NCBI GenBank assembly: GCA_030762935.1 | Contig: CM060880.1 | Span: 14,625,001-14,689,000 of the forward strand | Source of the DNA: Hymenopus coronatus | Lineage: Eukaryota; Arthropoda; Insecta; Mantodea; Hymenopodidae | Direction: 5' to 3' | DNA: 64,000 bases | Part shown: piece by piece, positions 10,757 through 21,710 of the stretch | How the letters are laid out: each line of letters starts with the position of its first letter | How positions within the stretch are numbered: the stretch's first letter is position 1 | The notes under the pieces: model-generated | Database searches by the model: none | Told to the model about the DNA's origin: nothing | What the model saw: only the letters and a program-made list of their open reading frames with translations | Program-made: the position numbers and the translations under genes

Positions 10757-10897
10757 CTTTCTCTACTATAAAGGATTAGTAAGTAGGAGAAAGTATCCCA
10801 CCAAAAATTCAAAGTTCAAGACATCCTGATTTGAGGTCACCGGATCAAAAAAAATAATTATTACAAAGCTGCAGTGTGCATGTGCGTGGACATATCT
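10757..10897 (-). mobile_element. HLE fragment, 3' end, diverged
   Basis: Recognised from CTTTCTCTACTATAAAGG, AAGTATCCCACCAAAAATTC and GGACATATCTCACAAA. The palindrome is heavily worn. It stops in an A-run where the next copy starts. Confidence 0.65.
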
Positions 10898-11290
10898 CAC
10901 AAACCTAATGTGTTCCATTCACATGACTTTCTCTTCATCGTTGTAACAAATTATTGTTAAAAAGCATATTCTTCTATCTATTTTGGGCTAATCGAGCTAA
11001 ACATTAGCAGAAATTGGCTTAATTACTTGCTTCCTTGTAAGTAGAAGGAAAATAAGGCAATACACTAGGCTAAAACGATACTCAAAAATTTTAATAGCTG
11101 GTTGCCATAGGTTGAAACACGTTTCTATGCAGGGCCAGGAGTTTACAGCTTTCCGTGTGAGAAAAGCTAAAGTATTTTAAATCTGAAACAAACAACAAGG
11201 AATATCTCATAAATGGTTATTCTACGAAAAACAAACTATATCAAATAAATTGTGTGTTTTAACGAGATCCACATTCACATGCGCTGTATT
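10898..11290 (+). mobile_element. HLE, 5' half
   Basis: Begins CTAATGTGTTCCATTCACAT and proceeds through the TTACTTGCTTCCTTGTAAG block and GGAATATCTC block to TGTGTGTTTTAACGAG. The 3' half is absent. Confidence 0.85.
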
Positions 11291-11509
11291 TCATTTAATA
11301 AATCAGCTAGTTCACGGTGAATTAGACAACCCATTCGCCATAATGGCTGAGGACGAAAGAAACTTTCATTGATTGGCAACACTGAGGAAAGACAGGCTCG
11401 CGACATCCCTTTTGTTCACCGTAAATCAAGCTCCCAAAAAAAAAAAATGCTAAAAAATTAAAGAGCACCTTACCTGTACTGCCGGCACAAAACTTCTGGA
11501 ATCGTGACC

Positions 11510-12137
11510 CAGCTGCCGGGCCTAGCATATCGGAGTTTGTGCTATGATACTTTGCTTACTTAAAGTCACAGCGAGCAAACTTTGTACAGTCTGCATATGT
11601 TTGTATTCAAAGTGGGCAGCAAATTGTGTTCATTTTATTTTTTTAACCATGGCTCCTACGTTTTCAAAGTTAAGTGGTAAGGTATTACATAGTCAGAACA
11701 GAGAAATAATTGCAAATGTCCTTGACTTCATGAAACAAGAGGCAGAGACGCAGGAAGAAAATGTATGTTCCCCGAGTTCTTCAAAAGCCTGTAGAAAGTG
11801 AATGAAAGAGTAGCCAAGGCAACTGATATTTCACTGAGTTCTTATCTCAAAGATAAGAAAGAAACAAAAATAAAACTTAATATATCACCTTTAAATTAAA
11901 AGATATGGAGCAGTTGTGACGCCAGCGAATTGCAGAAATTGGCGGGCCAGAATGCGAAAATGTATGTCGACATGTTGAGAACATTAAAAATTATAAGAAA
12001 GAATTTTAATGCAGGATAATGGTGCAGAAAGTAGTGATAGCGTTGATGACGTGAGCTAAGACTGTCAGGTGTGGAAGAATTGGAGGCACATTGTTTATAT
12101 AGTAGGCCATTTGTATAGATATGAATATAACACATGT
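11510..12137 (+). repeat. unidentified repeat X, copy A
   Basis: This stretch reappears in inverse orientation at 18525-18692 plus 19305-19622. Shared landmarks are GCCGGGCCTAGCATATCGG, ACTTTGTACAGTC, the small frame at 11649-11801, AAGAAAGAATT.TAATGCAG and the end ATATAACACATG. Nothing like it is seen a third time. It has no obvious terminal inverted repeat. It is more likely a mobile element than a segmental duplication because both copies are bounded sharply by unrelated sequence. Confidence 0.75.
11649..11801 (+). pseudogene. short conserved frame in repeat X, possible transposase N-terminus
   Basis: Fifty codons from ATG: MAPTFSKLSGKVLHSQNR, then EIIANVLDFMKQEAETQEEN and SSSKACRK before TGA. 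A few bases later another frame gives RVAKATDISLSS. The pattern K-V-L-x-x-Q-N-R-E-I-I-x-N-V followed by an R-V-A-x-A-T-x-I-S helix resembles the first helix-turn-helix of some insect IS630/Tc1-type transposases. That resemblance is from memory and weak. The copy at 19310-19457 has ATA instead of ATG and a small deletion that shifts the frame, so neither is functional. Confidence 0.35.
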
Positions 12138-12455
12138 ATTTCTTTTGAGCCGAGTGTACAACCCACACAAGCGCCATCAGACACCCTCCTCCCCGTCTTA
12201 TTGGTTCCAATCATATGACTAGACATCCACCCTCGTCGACAACAGGATACCAACCTTCCTCCATGTTTTCCCAGTTGCTTCCCTTCTTCAGCAATGACGT
12301 CACTCACACGAAACATAAAAACATAGCGCCCACAGATCTTGTTTCAGGCCCCCGTCTAATTCCGTCTGGTCTGTGGGCTTCTCTGTCGACTTCAATAACT
12401 TCCTGATAACTGACATCTGCAGACAACCCTGCTGCTAATTTAGTTCACCTGGTTC
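12138..12455. other. unassigned spacer
   Basis: Balanced base composition, unlike the HLEs. No family or gene recognised. Confidence 0.45.
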
Positions 12456-12575
12456 AAAGTGAGCCGAGAACGACCACGAATCCCGTCTCGGTAATTTGTC
12501 TCCCTCACATTCAAGAGGTCATGAGTTCCAATCTCGCTTAGGGTTAGTTACCCTTAGAAATCGCATAATCAGGTA
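12456..12575 (+). repeat. SINE fragment (family of 39002-39262)
   Basis: GTCTCCCTCACATTCAAGAGG, then TGAGTTCCAATCTCGCTTAGG and GTTAGTTACCC match the tRNA-like head and start of the body of the SINE at 39002. The B box is altered (GAGTTCCAATCTC). The body stops where HLE sequence begins. Confidence 0.6.
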
Positions 12576-12583
12576 CTTTCATG

Positions 12584-12701
12584 TTTACTTTATCTAAACA
12601 TACTACATACATAGAAGAAGTATTACATTCCATCAAAAAATTCGATACCGAGATTTCACGATATGTTTTGAGACTCCCTGAATAAAAAAAAAAAAAAAGT
12701 A
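12584..12701 (-). mobile_element. HLE, outer copy, left part
   Basis: Starts TTTACTTTATCTAAACATAC and ends in AAAAAAAGTATTTTT where a second HLE begins. The same copy resumes at 13576. Confidence 0.85.
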
Positions 12702-13575
12702 TTTTTACTTTCTCTATACGAACTATGCACATAGTGTATAGAGAAGGTATTGCACTCCACCAAAAAATTCGATACCGAGATTTCACCGGAAATATATGTT
12801 TTAGGGTCCCCTTTATCTAAAAAAAAAAAGGATTTTCAGAAAAAGGTCCACATGTGTGTGCGTCCGTGTGTCTGTGAACACGATAACTCAAAAACGAAAA
12901 GTCGGTAAAACACCACACTTTTTATTTAAGTTTAGAATCTTCCAGGGATGCGACACGAAGATTTTGAGAAAAATCCCCCCACCCCAACCTACCCTTTACA
13001 TGGGACTTTTTTCGAAAATTATGATTTTCTAAAAAGTGGCTCTAGCGATTTTCATTAAAATATACTATATTAAAGATATTTACTTGACAAATAAAATATA
13101 TTTTTTGAATTTTCTGGGAATAGCCTCTGAGGAGTACTTTATTCTGAGTGAATTTTACGGAATTTTGTATAACTACTAAACCGTAAGAGATAGATAAAAA
13201 CTTACCACACAAAAAAAAATGTAGAACACATTAAAACACTCAATTAATGTTGTATACAATTTTTTTTCTTGGAGTTGATCGTTTTTGAGATATTCCTTGT
13301 TTTTGTTTTCAGGTTCGAAAATCTTAACTTTTCTCATACAGGAATTTGTCAACTCCTGTCCATACAAACAAAGGAACTTCAGTCACATAGCAACCAGCTT
13401 TTGACCTTCACTTTAACCTATGCTACTCCCTTATTTCCTTTCTACTGACAAGGAAGCAAATAATAAGACTATTTCAGGTCATTTTTTCTCGATTAGCGTG
13501 AAGTAAATAGAAGCATAAGGTTTTTAACTAAAATTTGTTGCAGAGATGTAGAGAAAGTCATGTGAATGGAACACA
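12702..13575 (-). mobile_element. HLE, full length, nested
   Basis: TTTTTACTTTCTCTATACG to GAACACATACGATTTTT, 874 bases, all blocks present. Inserted in the same orientation in a T-run of the outer copy. Confidence 0.92.
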
Positions 13576-13815
13576 TACGATTTTTAGAAATGGTGTGTGT
13601 GTGTGTGTGTGTGTGCGTATAGCATAGCTCAAAAACGAAAAGACCGTTAAATATCAAACTTGGTATTTAAGTTTACTGTCTTCCAAGGACACGACACTAA
13701 GATTTTCAAGAAAATTCCTCCACTCTAAACTACCCTTTACATGGAACAGCTTTCGAAAATTTTGATTTTCTCAAAAAAATGCTCTAACGATGTTGATAAA
13801 AATATCGTATTAGTG
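13576..13815 (-). mobile_element. HLE, outer copy, right part
   Basis: Resumes with AGAAATGGTGTGTGTG exactly where 12701 left off, continues through the GT tract and the CTCAAAAACGAAAAGACCG block, then fades after TTGATAAAAATATCG. Confidence 0.85.
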
Positions 13816-14039
13816 GTATTAAAAGTATTTATACTTTGTTTAGAACCCTAAAAACACAATAATCGCAATAAAATTCTGCGGAAACAGCTACATTTCCCAT
13901 TTCATTGTATATAGCATGTATAAAAAGGGAATTTGCGATACATAAACGCTTTAAGAGCTGGACGCTATATGATGGCCTTGCAATTCCATACATTTTTCAT
14001 GTAATCGAGAAAAGCAACTGAAAATCCATATGACTTAAA
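13816..14039. other. unassigned spacer
   Basis: AT-rich, no family recognised. Confidence 0.4.
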
Positions 14040-14478
14040 AATAGTCCTTCCTAATGAAGAGAAATTCACAGGCTATTTTCAGAACATTCTAGAAATACAT
14101 TTTTTTTTTTTTTTTCAAAAATAGCTTATACACCTGGTATTTTAATCAAAGTTGTCAAGAGTAGTTTTTTAGAAAATAAAAAAAAAATTGAAAAACATTC
14201 CATGCAAAGCTAATTTAGGGTGCGAGAGTATCTTCATAACCTTCGCGTCGCATCCTTGATATGGCCACTACTTAAATGGCGACATTCGTATTTTTTGTTT
14301 CGTTTCTTGAGTTATGTGATCCTCTGTTCTCTCTCACATGCACACACGCAAACGGATGGACATTTTTAGGTCTTTACTTGGATCCAGGGTGCGTCAAAAC
14401 ATTTCCGGTAAAAACTCAATATCGATGTGTGGGTGGAATACAATACTTCGCCTACTTGAATAGTAAAGAAAATAAAAC
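14040..14478 (+). mobile_element. HLE fragment, old 3' half
   Basis: Diverged copy from CAGGCTATTTTCAGAACATTC through a T16 run, TTCGCGTCGCATCCTTG and a worn end AGTAAAGAAAATAAAACC. Followed directly by a full copy in the same orientation. Confidence 0.75.
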
Positions 14479-14479
14479 C

Positions 14480-15185
14480 AAAAAATCGTATGTGTACCAT
14501 TCACATGATTTTTTCTACATCTCTGCAACAAATTATTGTTAAAATGCTTTTGCCTCTATTTACTTCATGCTGATTGAGAAAAAATTAGCCGAAACAGTCT
14601 TATTACTCGTTTCCTTGTAAGTAAAAGCGAAATAAGGGAGTGCCATAGCTTAAAGTGACAGTCAAAAGCTGGTTGCTGTGTCACTGAAGTTCCTTTATTT
14701 GTATGGATAGCAGGCGACAAATTCCTGTATGATTTTCAAAGCTGAAACTAAAAACAAGAAATATCTTAATAATGATCAACTCCTCGTAAAAAATGTATAT
14801 AACATAAATTGTGTGTTTTAAAGTGCTCCACATTTTTTATGTGGTAAGTTTTTGTCCAACTCTTACGGTTTAGCAGTTATGCAAAATTCCGTAAAATTCA
14901 TCCAGAATAAAGTAGTCTTAAGAGGCCATTCCCAGAAAATTCAAGATATACATTTTATTTGTCAGGTAAATATCTTTAATATACGATATTTTAATCAAAA
15001 TCGTTAGAGTCATTTTTAAGAAAATCAAAATTTTCGAAAAAAGTTCCAAGTAAAGGGTAGTTTAGGGTGGGGGAATTTTTCTCAAAATCTTCGTGTCGCA
15101 TCCCTGGAAGATACTAAACTTAAATACCAAGTTTGATATTTTACCGACTTTTCGTATTTGATTTATCGTGTTCACAGACACACGG

Positions 15186-15216
<31 letters not shown>

Positions 15217-15353
15217 CCATTTTTTGAAATGTTTTTTTATATAAGGGACCCTAAAACATATATTTCCGGTGAAATCTCGGTATCGAATTTTTGGGTGGAG
15301 TACAATACCTTCTCTATACACTACGCACATAGTGCGTATAGAGAAAGTAAAAA
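14480..15353 (+). mobile_element. HLE, full length
   Basis: AAAAAATCGTATGTGTACC to ATAGAGAAAGTAAAAA, 874 bases. The microsatellite is (CA)n of about 30 bases at 15181-15212. The hairpin centre is CTACGCACATAGTGCG, with matched changes in both arms. Confidence 0.92.
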
Positions 15354-15805
15354 CCTGAATGTCCGTATATCCGTATGAGAAGTCCGTTAAGTACCAAACT
15401 TGGTGTTTAAGTTTAGTATCCTCCAAAAATGCGACACATAGATTTTGAGGAAAATCACCCACCCCAAACTACCCTTTACATGTAAACATTTCGAAAATAT
15501 AGATTTTCTGAAAACTGGCTAACGATTTTGATTAAAATATCGTACACTAAAGATATTTACATGACAAATAAAACGTGTATTTGAATTTTCTGGGAATTCC
15601 TCTTCATTCTGAACGATTTTTATATAACTGATAAACTGATAAAAGAACTTACTGTACAAAACATGTGAGTCTCGTTAAAACACACAATTTATGTTCTACA
15701 CATTTTTTTCGTGAAGTGTATACATTTGCATACATTTAGTTTAGTGCATTGCCACATTTCTCCTTCTACTTGCAAGGAAGCAAGTAATAAGATAATTTCT
15801 GTTGA
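15354..15805 (-). mobile_element. HLE fragment, hairpin end missing
   Basis: Minus-orientation interior from the AGAAGTCCGTTAAGTACC block to the GGAAGCAAGTAATAAG block. Tail-to-tail with the previous copy, but with its own hairpin lost. Confidence 0.8.
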
Positions 15806-16169
15806 TGTCACTTGTTACGCTTGTTGAAATCATTGATGTGATTGGCAAAGAATACGAGAAGGAAGCACCCATCTGCAGAGTGACCAGGTCCGGCGCTACC
15901 TAACCGGGTCAGGGCACGCGTGTTTAATGACAAAACTACTGTTAACACGAAACACGACCACGCCCATCCACCTGTCTACAGGTTAGGCAACCTTCCATCT
16001 AAGGCGCTCTGTTTTCATTTAATGACATCTACTGCCATTACTGTCTGCTCTTCTTTTGTTAATTCCCTTATTGGCATGACAACCACGTACTGCCTGTCAC
16101 AAGCCGCGTGCACAGTAACAATTGCCTTTCTGGGGGTTAAAGTGTGTCTTGATGTCGCATCGCAAATAA
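15806..16169. other. unassigned spacer
   Basis: Mixed composition; a 94-codon plus frame at 15920-16204 contains no motif I recognise and runs into HLE sequence, so it is not called as a gene. Confidence 0.45.
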
Positions 16170-16330
16170 TACCAGGTGTGCTACATTCACATGGCTTTCT
16201 CTAGCCACTCCTCTATGAACATCAAATAGAGCGATACTAAATTCCATCTAGAGTTCTTATTTCAAATTGTCACCAGAAATACACGTTTCGAGATCCACTG
16301 AATTTAAAGGCATTTTAAAAACGAAGCCCA
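16170..16330. mobile_element. two HLE scraps
   Basis: A solo plus-orientation 5' end (GTGTGCTACATTCACATGGC, CTTTCTCTAGCC; type B) is followed by a minus-orientation scrap of the 3' region (GATACTAAATTCC, CACCAGAAATACACGTTT). Confidence 0.55.
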
Positions 16331-16929
16331 AGCGTATTTAAGTACATCTTACCATTTATTACAAAATCATTAGTCAAACGTTTAAATCGCCCTTCGGTGA
16401 CACCAACTTTAGCGCCATAAAATATAACAGTATTTCCTATTGGTTCTTAGTTAGCATCATCTCACAAGTTATGAGAATAAATTGTGCCAAGTTCTGATGT
16501 CATATGTGCACATGACGCGTTTGGAAAAAACCAATGGTTCCTTCTCACTTTAACTTTATGCGCTTGTCTGTTTTTCCAATTCCCTGTGCTACTTTGAAGG
16601 CAAGTCACTATTCCTGTCTTACTTCTTTCTATGTCTGTTCTTTTTTATCTTACATTCTTTAGTCTAAACCCTGTGCTCATTAGCCTGTGGTGGTTGGTGA
16701 ACTGTTACCTAGCTCAACTTGCCTAAGGTACAACAACTTGCATTTATGCATATTTCTATCCGTAAATATTCACAACTATTTTACATTGCTTTCTATAAAC
16801 TAATAATGTTATATTCGATTTCTCTTTTCACAAATTTTGTGAGCATGTGTATGTGCTCCTACAGGTTCCAGAATCAGAAAAAGAGTGGCGTATGTATACA
16901 AATAATTCATTGAATGTAGCATTAAATTT
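16331..16929. other. unassigned spacer
   Basis: About 600 bases without a recognised repeat or gene. Confidence 0.45.
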
Positions 16930-17222
16930 TCCTTTAAGAAAAGCGCTTTAGAAAAATATTGTTTTTTTTTTCGAAAATGATTGCAAATTTTAATAAAATG
17001 TATGTTTGAAACATATGTGTATCTTGAATTTTCTGGGAATAGCCTATGAAGTCCTCTTCATTCTGGATGACTTCTATATTACCGTAAACCGCAAGATATA
17101 GATCTCATTCAAGTACGTACACACCTTATAAAATAAACTTTTTTGGCGTTACCATTTCGGAGATATTCCTTGTTATTTGTTTGAAAATTTAAATATTTAT
17201 ATTATTCTGAAATGGGGATTCG
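16930..17222 (-). mobile_element. HLE fragment, interior, old
   Basis: Minus orientation, from TTTTTTTTTTCGAAAATG through TATCTTGAATTTTCTGGG to AGATATTCCTTGTTATTTG. Both ends are lost. Confidence 0.75.
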
Positions 17223-18070
17223 TTTTTACTTTCTCTACACGTACTATGTACATAGTGTATAGAGAAGGTATTAAACTCCACCCAAAAATTCGATACCGAG
17301 ATTTCACCGGAAATATATGTTTTAGGGTCCCCTTTATCTATATATATATAGATATATTAAAAAAAAAAAAGCATTTTCGGAAAAAGGTCCTGTGTGTGTC
17401 CGTGTGTCTGTGAACACGATAACTCAAAACAAAAAGTCGGTAAAATATCAAACTTGGTATCTAAGTTTAGTATCTCCCCACCCTAAACTTCCCTTTCCAT
17501 GGAACTTTTTTCGAAAAGTTTGATTTTCCCAAAACATGGCTCTAACGATTTTGATTAAAATGTCGTATATGAAAGCTATTTACCTGACAAATAAAATGTA
17601 TGTCTTGAATTTTCTGGGAATAGCCTCTGAAGACTACTTTATTCTGGATAAATTTTACGGAATTTTGCATAACTGCTAAACCGTAAGAGATGGAGAAAAA
17701 CTTACCACATAAAAATGTGGAGCACTTTAAAACACACAATTTATGTTATATACATTTTTTTCGAGGAGTGGATCGTTTTTGAGATATTCCTTGTTTTTTG
17801 TTTCAGCTTTGAAAAACGTATACTTTTCTCATACAGGAATTTGTCAACTGCTGTCCGTACAAACAAAGGAACTTCAGTGACATAGCAACCAGCTTTTGAC
17901 TATCACTTTAACCTATGGGACTCCCTTAAATCGCTTCTACTTACAAGAAAGTAAGTAATAAGACTATTTCTGCTGATTTTTTCTCGATGAAGTAAATAGA
18001 AGCATAAGCTTTCTAACAATAATGTGTTGCAGAGATGTAGAGAAAGTCATGTGATTGGAACACAGATTTT
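17223..18070 (-). mobile_element. HLE, nearly full length
   Basis: TTTTTACTTTCTCTACACG to GAACACAGATTTTT. A TATATATATAGATATAT insert expands the internal A-run at about 17336-17358. The block around the ATCTCCCCACCC C-tract is shortened. Confidence 0.9.
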
Positions 18071-18152
18071 TTTATAAGCTGGTTTGTTTGTTTTCTTTGA
18101 AATCTCGGTATGGAATTTTTGGTTAGCTCATACGTCCCAGAGATAGTAAAAA
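18071..18152 (+). mobile_element. HLE fragment, 3' end
   Basis: GAAATCTCGGTATGGAATTT followed by a worn terminus CCCAGAGATAGTAAAAATG, inverted relative to and touching the previous copy. Confidence 0.6.
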
Positions 18153-18524
18153 TGTATCAATGTTTCAGAAACAATGACCTCATGTCAATTTGTGACATCG
18201 TGGGCCACAAAGAAGACCACCACATTCCCGGAGCAGGAAAATATCCTGCTTGTCTTGCAATTAACGTGTAACAGGAATTCAGCTGATGCAAGAGCAAAAG
18301 AGCTGATGTCATGTCAAATAGAAATTCTCCGAAAGTTTTAATTGCATCTTCTTGTGTTTACTGATAGTCTTCATATGAAAATAAGTGTCCATTAACTGGT
18401 AGTAAAAGTTCTCATATCCTAAGTTATTGTTATAACTAGCACAACATACGTGAAAACCTTAATGAGAGCTAGGAAGCGAGTTGTACTTTCAGTTCACCAG
18501 TCGATTCATGTCACCTGCACTGAT
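18153..18524. other. unassigned spacer
   Basis: No recognised family or gene. Confidence 0.45.
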
Positions 18525-19622
18525 AAACATGTGTTATATTCATATCTATACAAATGGCCTGCTATATAAACAATGTCAATCGTCTGCCTCCAATTCTTCC
18601 ACACCTGACAGGCTTCGCTCACGTCATCAACGCTATCACTACTTTCTGCACCATTATCCTGCATTAGAATTCTTTCTTATAATTTTCTACAATTTTTACT
18701 TTCTCTAGCCCCGTATGTACAATGTACATAGGCATAGAGAAGTATTGTATTCCACCCAAAAATTCGATGTCAAGATTTCACCGGAAATACATGTTTTAGG
18801 ACCCCCTGAATCCAAAAAAAGCATTTCCAGAAAAAGGTCCGTGTGTGTGTCCGTGAACTCGATAACTCAAAAATGAAAAGTAGCTAAAATACCAAACCTG
18901 GTATTTAAGTTCAGTATCTTCCAGGGATATGACACGAAGATTTTGAGAAAAATCCCCCCACCCCAAACTACCCTTTACATGGAACATTTTTCGAAAAGTT
19001 TGATTTTCTCAAAAATTGCTCTAACGATTTTGATTAAAATATCGTATATTAAAGATATTTACCTGACAAATAAAATGTAAATCTTGAATTTTCTGGGAAT
19101 ATCTTCTAAAGACCTGTTTATTCTGGAATAATTTTGCTTAATTTGGCATAACTAGCAAACCGTAAGAGATAGACAAAAACTTACTGTACAAAAAATGAAG
19201 GCCTTGTTAAAACACACAACTTACGTCACATAGATTTTTTTCGTGGATCTTACCGTTTTCGAGGTACTCATTGTTATTAGTTTCAGTTGTGAAGTACTTT
19301 TGCCTTGGCTACTCTTTCATTCACTTTCTACAGGTTTTTGAAGAACTCGGGAAACATAAATTTTCTTCCTTCATCTCTGCCTCTTGTTTCACGAAGTCAA
19401 GGACATTTGCAATTAGTTCTCTGCTCTAAGTAATACCTTGCCCCTTAACTTTGAAAACATAGGAGCTATGGTTAAAAAAAATAAAATGAAACAATATTTA
19501 CTGTCCATTTTGTATACAAATATATGCGGAACACTTTCGATATAGACTGTACAAAGTTTGCTCGCTGTGAATTTAAGTAAGCAAAGTATCATATCACAAA
19601 CTCCGATAAGCCAGGCCCGGCA
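18525..19622 (-). repeat. repeat X, copy B, split by an HLE
   Basis: Inverse orientation match to 11510-12137. The distal part is 18525-18692, an HLE occupies 18693-19304, and the proximal part is 19305-19622 ending in the GATAAGCCAGGCCCGGCAAC block. About 170 bases present in copy A (11815-11985) are missing at the HLE position, so the HLE landing or later decay removed them. The small frame here starts with ATA and is frameshifted. Confidence 0.75.
18693..19304 (-). mobile_element. HLE type B, 5' terminus missing, inside repeat X
   Basis: TTTTTACTTTCTCTAGCCCC with the B-type palindrome TATGTACA-A-TGTACATA. Extends to CATTGTTATTAGTTTCAG and stops there; about 300 bases of the 5' part are missing. 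Confidence 0.88.
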
Positions 19623-20245
19623 ACTGGCCCGGCGGCTTGTTTTAAAAGATTTCTACAACTCTTGTTAACAATTTCTCTCGCACGGTCTCCCTTGTAAACC
19701 TAATAACAAAAAAGTTTCTCGTGAACTAACGTTTCTGTATAGGTATAGAATTCTCCCGTAACTATTTGGTTTAAAACAAATATGAGGTGTTAAAATCGCA
19801 TGACTTACCTACATTTCTTTAATAAATTATTGTTAAAAAGCGTATTCTTCTATTTCATGCTAATCGAGATAAACATTAGCAAAAATTGTCCTCATTACTT
19901 GGTTCCTTGTAAGTAGAAGCGAAATAAGAAAAAATACACGGGTTAAAGCGATAGTCTCGTCCTTTACAAGCCAGTCGCATTGTGAAACAATTGAAATTCT
20001 AATGAGAAGTAAGATGTCTTCTGTTTTTAGAGAAGTTTAAGTGGCTAAAATTTGAACTAATAATCCAGAATATGTCTTAAACGGTTAACTGTATATAAAA
20101 AAAAAGGTATATGACAAAAGTTGTGTGTTTTAACGATATCTACTTTTATGTATAGTAAATGTTTGTCTGTTACATTTTACCAGTTATGCAAAACTCGTTC
20201 AGAATGACGACTTCAAAGGTTATTTTCAACACACACACATATATA

Positions 20246-20948
20246 CACGAAGTACGTCCAGAAAGTAAGTTCCGTTTTAATTTATTTCCGCTGCAGCGCT
20301 GCGATCGCAGTTCCGCACATGCGCGATAGACGCTCTGTATCAAGGAGAAGAAACGTGCGCCATTTTGAGATCGCTGTCAGCCACATACGCTTTGTTGTGC
20401 TTGTTTACAATGTCGGTGTTGATTGAAAATCCCGCCGCTTGTGAAATCAGATCTGTGATTCGTTTTCTGAATGCTAGGAAAGTGAAACCAATTGAAATTT
20501 ATCGGCAAATTTGCGAAGTTTACGGACAAAATGCGATGAGTGATTCAATGGTGAGAAGATGGGTCCGACAGTTCAATGAAGGACGTAGTGAAGTGGGCGT
20601 CCATCTTTGGTTACAGAAGAACTGGTTCACGCGATTGATGACAAGATCCAGGAAAACCGCAAGTTTACAATTAGTGCTCTCGCTATGGAATTTCCTCAAT
20701 TGTTTCATGAAATTGTTACCGAAAAACTGACATTTCGTAAACTTTGCTCACTTTGGGTACAGGCGGCAAACTTCTATGAAGAAGGTATACAAAAACTTGT
20801 GCCACGCTATGACAAATGCCTGAAAATTTCGGCAGTTATGTGGAAAAGTAGTTTAAGAATTGTAGAATTTTGTGCAATAATTATTCTGTATCTGTACACA
20901 ATTTAATTTTATTACCAAACGGAACTTACTTTCTGGACGTACCTCGTA
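20246..20948 (+). mobile_element. mariner-type transposon, internally deleted
   Basis: Terminal inverted repeats of about 30 bases, ACGAAGTACGTCCAGAAAG at the left and its inverse at the right, flanked by TA (20244-20245 and 20949-20950). Length about 703 bases, roughly half of a complete mariner. Both ends are intact enough to have been moved by a transposase supplied elsewhere. Inserted in an HLE. Confidence 0.88.
20410..20903 (+). pseudogene. mariner transposase, N- and C-terminal ends only
   Basis: ATG at 20410 (MSVLIENPAACEIRSV) begins a typical mariner helix-turn-helix: RFLNARKVKPIEIYRQI, then SMVRRWVRQFNEGR. Near 20590 a small deletion shifts the frame; the next frame continues with RPSLVTEELVHAIDDKI and the second helix-turn-helix block ending EKLTFRKLCSLWV. 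There it jumps directly to AANFYEEGIQKLVPRYDKC, the last residues of the family protein. The whole D-D-D catalytic domain, roughly 190 residues, is gone. The remaining parts are the DNA-binding domain and the tail; with the frameshift no protein is expected. Confidence 0.85.
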
Positions 20949-21282
20949 TATATTATTTGTCTTGTAAATATCTTTAATATAGGATGTCTTAATTAAAATC
21001 GTTTAAAATAATTTTGCAGAAAAATATTTTTCCCCATATACAGATTAACTTGGGGTGGAGGGATTTTGTTAAAAATCTTCGTGTCGCATCCTTGCAAGAC
21101 ACTCAACTTAAATAAATACCAGGTTTGGTATTTAACGGCATTTTTGTTTCTTAGCTATGCTGTCCACAGAGACACAGATACACGCGCGCGCACCTTTTTC
21201 TAAACATACTTTATATATAGGGGTCAACAAAGCCTGTATTTACGGTAAAAATATCGATATGGAATTTCTGAGTGGAAACATT

Positions 21283-21710
21283 TTTGAAAATGTTGATTTT
21301 CTCAAAAATGGTTCTAACGATTCTGATTAAAATATCGTGTGGTAATGCTATTTACCTGACAAACAATATGTATATCTTGAATTTTCTGGGAATAGTCTCT
21401 GAAGACTACTTTATTCTGTATGAATTTTATCGAATTTTACTTAACTACTAAACCGTAAGCGATACACAAAAACTTACTCCACCAAAAATGTAGATCTCAT
21501 CAAAACACATAATTTATATTCTTTACGTTTTTGTTGTGGAGGTAACCGTTTCCGAGATATTCCTTGTTATTGGTTTGAATTGTGAAGTACTTACACTCTT
21601 CTCAGGCAGGGAGTTTCTTGGATTAGCAAGGAATAGAAAAAGAGTACTCTTTTGTAATAAGTTTGTTTGTAGAGCGGCTAGAGAAAGTCAGTTGTGTAAG
21701 TTCTGAAAAA
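21283..21710 (-). mobile_element. HLE fragment, type B 5' half
   Basis: Minus orientation from TTTTTGAAAATGTTGATTTT to CGGCTAGAGAAAGTC. The 5' subterminal repeat is the TAGC variant. The terminal stem-loop is worn (AGTTGTGTAAGTTCTG). Confidence 0.8.

Larger units (their letters stand above)
19780..21282 (+). mobile_element. HLE split by a mariner-type element, 3' end missing
   Basis: Starts GAGGTGTTAAAATCGCATG and reaches GTTATTTTCAACACAC at 20235, then resumes after the mariner at 20951 with TTATTTGTCTTGTAAATATC and runs to GGAATTTCTGAGTGG. It lacks the hairpin and abuts a minus-orientation fragment. Confidence 0.85.
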
